Shown in pieces: positions 1-9,000 of a stretch of DNA of 64,000 nt. Each line of letters starts with the position of its first letter. Position 1 is the first letter of the stretch. The position numbers and the translations under genes were made by a program. The notes under the pieces were generated by a model that was given only the letters and a program-made list of their open reading frames with translations, was not told the DNA's origin and ran no database searches. The stretch is from Blastomussa wellsi (taxonomy: Eukaryota > Cnidaria > Anthozoa > Scleractinia > Plerogyridae): positions 26,487,927 to 26,551,926 of the forward strand of contig OX393566.1 of assembly GCA_947652115.1 (NCBI GenBank), read 5' to 3'.

Positions 1-99
1 GCTCGAACAAAAAGTCGTTCTGCTTGAGGTCCATTTGCGGGTTTTGAGAGTTCGGAAAGCAACAGAAAGACATCAAAATCAATTAAATTTAATCTTTAC

Positions 100-3000
100 C
101 GCCATCAGATCCGGTGCATCTGGTTTGTGTTCTTTCAGGAAGTCATCGCTATTCATTCTCAGGTCTTTATAGTCCTTGTTATCAAAGCAGGCCATGTCTC
201 TCGGTCCTTGGTCCCAGTGTCCTGTTTCTCTGTGCACCGGAATCACATCCGGGATCTTCGATTGGCGAAAAACAATGTTGGGATCAAAATACGCGAAGGG
301 AATGGGGAAGAACACCTGTGTGAAGGATGAAAAACGTGTTACAAATGATTTTTGGTTAAATAAGCACAAGACAGAATGATCATTACAAGGTTCTGGGACA
401 TAGCAACGACATTTTATTGTTTAATCCTCGTAGGTATCTTTTACAAGACGAATATTGGCGGATTTGAAGCCTAGAAGTGCGACCATCTTTTTTGATGCAC
501 TCACTACCAGAAGCCATGGACAGCTTCCAGTTCATTTCTGATTGGATTGAGAAAAGTGGCAACACTTTGACTCCTTGCAGTAATACTAGACTTTCGTAAG
601 AACACGACTTCCACACAATTAGGAAATCTGAGCCTTCACTCTTGAAAAGAAAAACAGCTAAATATGACTCGCAACATTCTCAGAAAACTTCGGTCCCACC
701 TGCTCGCCTGTGAGCGCGTTTACTCTACAGCGGTTAAGAAAGTTGACGCTGAATTCTACTCCGAGACCCGTGAGGAAGATCAAGGCATTGGCTGGCAGCT
801 TCATTGTAACTATATCCATTAGTAAGGTAAGGGAGTTGTACTTGACTCCAATCTGTATCCATGGCAACTGAGCCCAAGTATACTTCTGTTTGTACCTGGA
901 TATAAAAACATGGATTAGCGGGAAGCGCGTCATACTGATCTCTGAGGGGGAGAGGGATGGGGAGATGAACATCTTCAGCAGGTCAGTGGCCCACACATTC
1001 TGGCGAATTAAGCGAACCCCGTGAATGTCATGCTAAATCCATAACCGTACCATAAATTGAATGAATAAATGGAGTATAAGAAACGTATATCACGACTTAA
1101 ATACCGTGCAATAAGAGCCTTGCCGCCTGCAAATAAGAGTTCTCCGTGATTCTCCCCGGTTCCATCTCTAACATTCACAAAGACGGTAAGTAACACGACA
1201 TTCTCTCCAGTCTGCAAACAAACTCTCTGATACATCTGAAGAAATTCATCCAGCCTACTCGTGTCGTCCTTGGAGACCGGAAGAACAAGGTGTATTCCAC
1301 GTTGCTCAATGGCTGTCGGCATCTGAATGCTTTCTACTCTCGTGTACGGTCTCAGAAGATGAACTCGTCTGTAGGGAACGTATTTAACAATAAGGCAATT
1401 AAACGGGTACTGTCAAAGCTGCAGACCTGTCCACGTTCAGCCTCTGAATTTCTCTATTTCTAAAATTACCTCTAGTGCGTTAATTTATTCTTTTTCTTTT
1501 TTCCTTCTATTTCTATTTTGTCAGTGAATTATGTATTTTTACGTTATATTCTTTCTTTTTCTCATCAAGGATATTACTGTTTCTTTTGATTCAAATGTTA
1601 CAATTAATGTTTTTTTTTTTGTTATAGCTTTGTAACTATCTACTCTGCCGTCAAAAAGGAGCTACTGTTTTCTATAATCACCATCCTCGTTTGTAGGCTA
1701 AGTGTTTGTAAATGTCAGTAATTCGTTGCTGTTTTTTCTGTAGCTCTCCTTTTGTGAATAGTATCAGACTAATCAGCAGTGAATACTGTGACTGTAATTG
1801 TAACGTTTGGTGCTTTAATTAATACCCCCCCCCCCCCCTCCCAAAAAAAAAATCAAAAACTCACGAGTCTAAATACGTATTTACTCCAATGGAAACATAC
1901 AAATAGCGGTCAAGTTATGTTTCGTCATTTGCACGGTAAATAATACTTTCCTGAATTTCGTGAGGCATATACCACACCTGATAGTCGTGTCTTGCTCATT
2001 TCCCGCAATATTCTTAACTCCGATATCCAGGATGTACTCAGCACCGCGCCTTGGATCAACTCGTCGGTAGCCGTTGACCAGGCGAAACTCTTTCTGTTTG
2101 TTGCTGTATTCTCGTGTTAACATTTTTATGGCAGTTTCCTTTACATCGTCTGCATCTTTTTTGTAGTCCCCTCTCAAAGGCACCTGTAAAAAGAATGAAG
2201 TTAGAAAGTAATTTAAGCGTGAAATTGCTTCCTTGTTGAGCCACGTTGTACTGAAAGTATGCGTGGTTCAATTTTACAATGTACCTGTTACCACCCCTCC
2301 CCCCCCCCCCAGCAACCAGGACAAGTCCAGCCCCTTCGGCCATGGGTGGGCAATTGCTTGAAGCAGTCTTGTCCCGGGAGGACGGACAACGATAACGCTG
2401 GAGATAGCGATAACGTTGGATAACCAGTTACCAAGGGATGTCACGGTCGCTTTCAGAAGGTTCAATTCTGGTCAGTTAAAAAAAACCACCTGCTTTTGCT
2501 AATTGCAAAGAACTAAAATTCTTATCTTAGTTTGTACACAAAACAACGTACATGTGGTCTATGAGGAGTCTCGGGGGGGGGGGGGGGGATAGACCACCAA
2601 AACAATGGCAAATGCCATATCCTAAGCTCATGGCGCTTTACAAGGCAAGCCGTAAATTTGAGAATAAATGAACGTTTATAGCTCTAGAAAGGCAATTTGG
2701 AACCAGCTTAAAGTCCTCGGTGCGACTGAAACCCAAAATAGATCTCAAAGATTGCACTGAGTATACAATGTCTACAATTAAAATTTATGATGAAAGTTAC
2801 CTTGGGGTTTACTTCCGTAAATCCATAACTTGAAGTATCTGTGAAGTATTCCCACTGTAACACTTCAAAGCGAGACTGAGGTTTAAACGGCGGGCGAAAA
2901 CCGATTGGCCACGTCGGTCTCTTTTCAGGAACACCTACAGAGAAAGAGACTACTTTATACAAATGAAACGCACTTTACTCGGACATCTTGAAAACAGCGC

Positions 3001-6000
3001 GGCGTTTTCTCGTTTTGGCAGGAAAGAAGAATCGCGCAGCTTCCCATCTCCTTATTTGGAACTTCACGTGGTAGGAAGTCTTTCCAGCCTTATCAGCACT
3101 GAACGGCTGACACAACGGCCAAAAAAGTCATTATTCTTGGAGAAAGGAGACTCATTGTGGAACGAAAAAGGTATGTCAAAATGTGTTCTGTTTTCCAAAT
3201 AAATTTTTAGTAATTTCTAAAAAAATGGTCTTATTACCCTTGTCTTTGGGTAACTAACGTTTTTTAATTCTTTTAGCTGTTTTAGTGATGGCGTTTTAAA
3301 TACACCCCTATCTTATCTTAGCACCTCTTAGCACCTGTGTCAATAAAAACAAATCACATCACACGAAAACTAAGTACAATTTTTAAGTCTTTCCAATTGC
3401 TGTCAAGTCTAAAAACAGTAAGCTAGTATTATCTGCCAAAATAGGGTTGTAAATGTATTCACTTGCATAAAGAACAACAACAACAACAAAAGGGACTAGC
3501 AACTATGTTGAAAGAAGCATTATTAATGTAAATTTTAGTTTTAGTTACAGGAAATAACATATATAATAGCAAAAATAACATGGTGTATTTGTGTAGAATG
3601 ACAGTTTGCATATTTTACTATCAACAACAATAACTTTCAATGAAATAACTTGACTTTAAGCCCAAACACACAAACTGCCACAAAAATCACAGTGTCAATC
3701 AATGTCATCTGCAAAAGTCCATGACAAGTATTTTTCCTTCACAAAATATTATGAGAGGAAAAACTACCTTCGATGTTACTCATTGGATGAAAAACTCCCT
3801 TCATTCCCTCAAGAATAACCAAGACAATAATTGTTAAAGCATGCTGAATTCAATTCTTGTCATGTCATGCTAGTATTGTCAAATTTTAAGATGCCAATAA
3901 TTATTTGCACAGTTAACAAACAATTTGATGCCATCTCTCCAGACTAGTATGCACCCTCCTTTCAATCTGTTATGCAATTGGTTTTATATTAAGCATTCCC
4001 ATAATGAAAATTCTAAATGTCTCTAAAAGCTGTTAGCAATATTGATCACACATATTCACCACACAGAAATTGATTTTCATTATAAGGTTTTGATTAAATC
4101 AAGGGATGTAGGCTTACCACTTTCATTTATGATGTCAAACACTTTTCAGAAGTGATATCCTATAAATATGCCATCAGTTACTCCAAAGAAAGCCCTTGGT
4201 AGGGAACAACTATGATTTTTCTTCCTTTTTCTAACATACCAGTGTCTCAGGAGGTAAATTTGCAGTTTGTTAACTTACCATCTGGTAAATACGGTAACAT
4301 GTCTTTAATAGCATTCTGCAATGTTCTTGTCTCCACAAACGTTCTATTAAGTTCCAGCTCAGAATAGTAGCGATGTATTTTGTACATAACCAGAGGATCA
4401 GTAACAGGGTGCAGGGTGATCACCCGAGACATCCTCCTCTCCTTGATTAGATTTGTGACGTCAGATTTGCTGTCTTTAGGAAGATGGTAAAATAGTTCTG
4501 ATGCCTGAAAATAGGGGAAAAGTAAATCAGCCCTGGATTTTAAAGCTCTAAATTCACCCTTACGACATCAGTACATTATCAAGTGGGCAAGTTATTAAAA
4601 TAAACTAAAGGATCAACTAAACCAGAAATGAGTTAAGACACATTCTCAAGTCAAATAACAAGAAAAAGAACTTTCTGAGCCCACAACAGGAGTCAAACCC
4701 ATGACCTTCCAGATACTAGTAGGACGCTCAAACCACTAATTAAAACTGTGGGAGACTTGTGGCAAAGGAGGTAATAATTAACAATTATTGGACGAGGTTC
4801 AGCAAAAAATCATGATTTGTCAGAGGCGAGATGCTGAGAAATCACGCTATTTTGCAAAGACCGAGTTCAATAATTGTTTTATCATTCAATAACTTAATTT
4901 GTTTCAGTTTTCACTGTTGGACGCTAATGCACATGAGCAGACCATTATTCGTTGGCAGTTATTGGCAGGTCACCTGGTAGGGTCTGGGCCAATGAAAAGG
5001 AAGGAAAAATGAATCAAATGATAAACTGGATTCTTATGTGTGACATGTCCCCTGCAAAACTGAAAGGGGCAAATAACTCCTACTGATAGATGTGGATAAA
5101 TAACAATTATTCCATGAGCCCGCGTTGGATATGAAGTGATAAAATAACCAACGAGCGCGTAGCGCGAGTTGGTTATAATCACTTCATATCCAACAAGGGC
5201 GAATGGAATAATTGTTTTAGTAAATTCTCAAACCATATCTCTTGAATTTTTGTGGGAGACAGCTCCTGTGTCTGCCATTATAGAGGACTGAAGTTAAAAA
5301 CTTGGCGCACTATTTTCCATATGACGTAAAACTCCGACTGTTGGCTCATAGTCGGAGTTTTTTAGCCAATCAAAAAGCTAGAAATGCAATAGTCGGAGCT
5401 GAGAATATACTAAATGATGATAAATGGAATGGTAACTTAGATAAAGTGAAATGAGTGAAGAGGCATTCTCAAGTTAAATTACCAGTACTCAGAAATAAAA
5501 TATCTAAGCCCCCCACTCCACCCCCCTCCCAACTGTACCTGTAGCATACATACATACATACATTAACTTTATTTATACACAGTAAAAACACCAGTAGACA
5601 ATATATAGTGAAAGAACCAGGGGTATTTCTACTCCTTGGATATTAAACTTGTCCACAAAGGGCCTGATTAGAATTACATGGAGGAAATGCTTCACAGTGG
5701 AGTAACTTGCCTACCCAAGGTCAGGTCATGTTACATGTGAAAGTATACCAAGTGCGAATTACAAGTGATAACAAGAAGTCAGAGCACTGGAATGTTGAGT
5801 GACGCCAAAATGCATCGTTCACCCACCATTTTGTGTGTTTACATAATTAGAGACAACACAGTAACTAGGGAAAGTTTACCATGCCACCTCAGGGTCAGTA
5901 GATTGCAAGTAATTGCAAGCTATTTTTCTACCCCACTTAAGCCAATGATACATGGTACAACATCTTTCAACTTTTGTTGATCAACAAATGTTGAACATTG

Positions 6001-9000
6001 TTGTGACTTGTTGAAACACTTTTGCGTTTTCCCAAGTTAACTCTCTCTAAGGGGTAAACTACAACAGGCTAAACAAATAGAACAACAACGTCTGGGGTGA
6101 ACAGGGAAGGGGTCCTGGATGGACCCTTCCATTTATTACATTGCCCAACATTGTAAAGAATGTACAAAATAACAACAACTATAGGGAGGGAGGGGAGGGG
6201 AACGAAGCTAGGTTGTGTACAAGCACATGGCGGACAAGCTGAGTACAGCGCATGTCAACTAAACTCGCCCCCAGATCTCTCGCTGGAGTTAAATACAAAT
6301 AATAGCTATTATTTAAAACTTAACTCTCTCTAAGGGGTAAACTACAACAGGCTAAACAAATAGAACAACAACGTCTGGGGTGAACAGGGAAGGGGTCCTG
6401 GATGGACCCTTCCATTTATTACATTGCCCAAGGGAGGCACAACCTACCCCCAGACGAAAAGAAAAAACTGAGGAAACTACTAGGGAATACTAACAAACGA
6501 GGCCAATTGCCTAACTGCTAGCATGCGGTCTTTAACAGGAATGTGAATGTAGGACCTATAAGCATCAGATTGCCAGTCTCCTAGTCGTTTAATAAGTTCA
6601 GCAGGAACTTGTGCCTGAAAGGCCAGGGTGGCCCCACCTGATCGGAAGCTATGCCCACTAACTTCAGATGGGGCCAAGTTGATCTTTGCTGCCAAACATT
6701 TAAGCATGGAGTCAAACTTGCCGTATGTTAGAGGAATCAGGCCTCTTGATGCTGGGACGACAAAGGCTGGGCCCGACAAAGGGGCAGGTACTAAATTGAA
6801 GGCATGCCGAAGAGCTGTGTAGGGACAGAGCGGGTGCTTGTTGATGCGAGGTAGAGGGATTGTCAGAATGCGCTGGCTAAATTGGATTGTTTTTGACCAT
6901 CTGTTGATAACAATGACCCAGTCAGCAAAGAAGACGATGTCCCCTCGACGCAGGTGCTTTGATGGATTAAATTGAGTTGAACCTCTACACAGTAAGTTAG
7001 CTTTTCTTAGGAGGCCAAAGAAAGCGACCAAACAAACTGCCCAGAATGTTGCGTGCCAAGGATTATCCAAATTTAACTGGTTCCTGAGGGCCAAGAGGAT
7101 TTGGGGGGTAATCGGTTTCTTTTGGGACACTGTCAAACCTTTGGTGCGCTTAATTCCCCGAAGTGTAGTTGCTAGGTAAAAGTTGTTCTTGGTTGGATCA
7201 GTAAGGCCATGTTCAAGATGTAGAATGCGGACTGCATTTAAATAGGCTGGGATCGAGGACGCTGAAAGTGACCTTGCCAGGAAAGCTGCGTAACGATTAA
7301 GGGTTGACCCTGCTGCTGGGAGAGGTTGGTAGCCATAATATACACAGAAGGAGAGGTATGAACGCGTTTGACTCATATAGGTAGACTTGGTAGTGGGAGC
7401 GTATGCGTGACGACGGAAATTGACAACTTCACGGTCCAGTTGCTGCGCATCCTTTGGATCTAAGGAGTACAAGAGATAATGGTGACATGTGAGATTTTAA
7501 GTCCTGTGACGAAGGGGACTTGGAGAGCCATGCTTGGAACTCTGGCCAGTGACGCACATCATCGAGGCGCGAGATACTATCTGCTAAGGTATTAATTGAT
7601 CCAGGAATGTGCTCGATAGATAAGCTGAAGCTAAAATATTCCTTAAGCCAAAATAGGTAACGAATCCAGGCCATGATCAGTGGGCAGCGGGATGTTCCTT
7701 TGTTTAGAATAGCAGCAGCCACCTGGCTGTCTGACTTGACAACTACACGGTAACCTGACCAGAAAGGTGCCCAACGGTGAGCTGCTAAGATAATTGTAAA
7801 TGTCTCCTTGTAATTGATGTGGAGAGGGTAGAGAGCAGGATTGTCCAAGGCCCAGTTAATATACATCCAGTCAGTGTCCCACACACACCCCCCACCAGAT
7901 AATGAGGCGTCAGTGAGCACAGGTGTAGGCAGCTCTGGGGTTGCTGAGGGGAACAAGGTTTTACAGTTATGTGCAGGTAAGAGGGAGGTCCACCAGAGAA
8001 GGTCAGCTCTTGCACTCAAGTTCAAGTAGACACGATGATACGAACGTTTAACAGAGTTTGCCAATGTGATAAGACGCCGTAGAAAAATGCGGCCCCCTCG
8101 GACAACACGTGCCGCCCAATTAAGCTTCCCAAGAAGTCGTTGAAGCTGCCGTTTGGAGCATTTACGTCTCAAGATTGTCTCCTTACAAAGAGACAACAAC
8201 TCAGACACACGATCATTTGGAAGGCGGAGCTCGCACTTAACAGTGTCCATTTCAACCCCGAGAAAAGTCAGGCATTGGGAAGGGTAAACCACTTTTGTCC
8301 AGTTAATTGTAAAGCCAAGAGACTCCAGTAAGCTTACCAGCATATCAAAGGCAGTCCTGCAGCGAAGCTGGGTTGGTTCAATAATTAGGAAGTCGTCCAG
8401 GTAAGCTAGTACAGTATATCCTCTGTTGGCCATCATACGGCAGACCGCCTGTGTTAGACGGTGGAAAATCATTGGCGATGCCCTGGCTCCAAAAGGGAGA
8501 CATTTATCATAAAGGTAGGTTGGGTTTTTAGAACCATTGAAACACCAGGACATTCCAGTAACTCGCCAACTGTCAGGATGCGTGCCAACACTGCGGTAAG
8601 CTTGCTTCAAATCAACCTTTGCCAGCCAACAGGCTGGCTGACAAAGGTTTGCTGCATCATCAACAGTAACATACTTATAGTGTTCCAAATCTATGTATGA
8701 ATTAGCATTCATGGTGGGGGGTCGGCTGCAATCCATGATCATGCGTACTTCATTGGAGTCCTTTTTGGGTACAGCTCCAAGTGCGTTAATAATTGTTGGC
8801 ATGTGGGATTTGTCTGTTACTCCAAAATGGTCCTGCTGAAGACCTTTAACAAGTTGTGCTTCAATTTGGTCTTTAGTTCCAGGTCGTAAGGCAGATTGAT
8901 TGTTTTGTGTAAAGGCATGTACCACTATGGAGTCAGGGGGAAGTAGATGAAAACCATGTTGAACACCATCTAGGATAAATTCCATGTCCGGATCATGTGA

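Noticed and set aside
1..78. A further CHPF exon reading NSQNPQMDLKQNDFLFE
   Set aside because: No AG acceptor precedes it within the visible sequence, so it cannot be separated from intron DNA.
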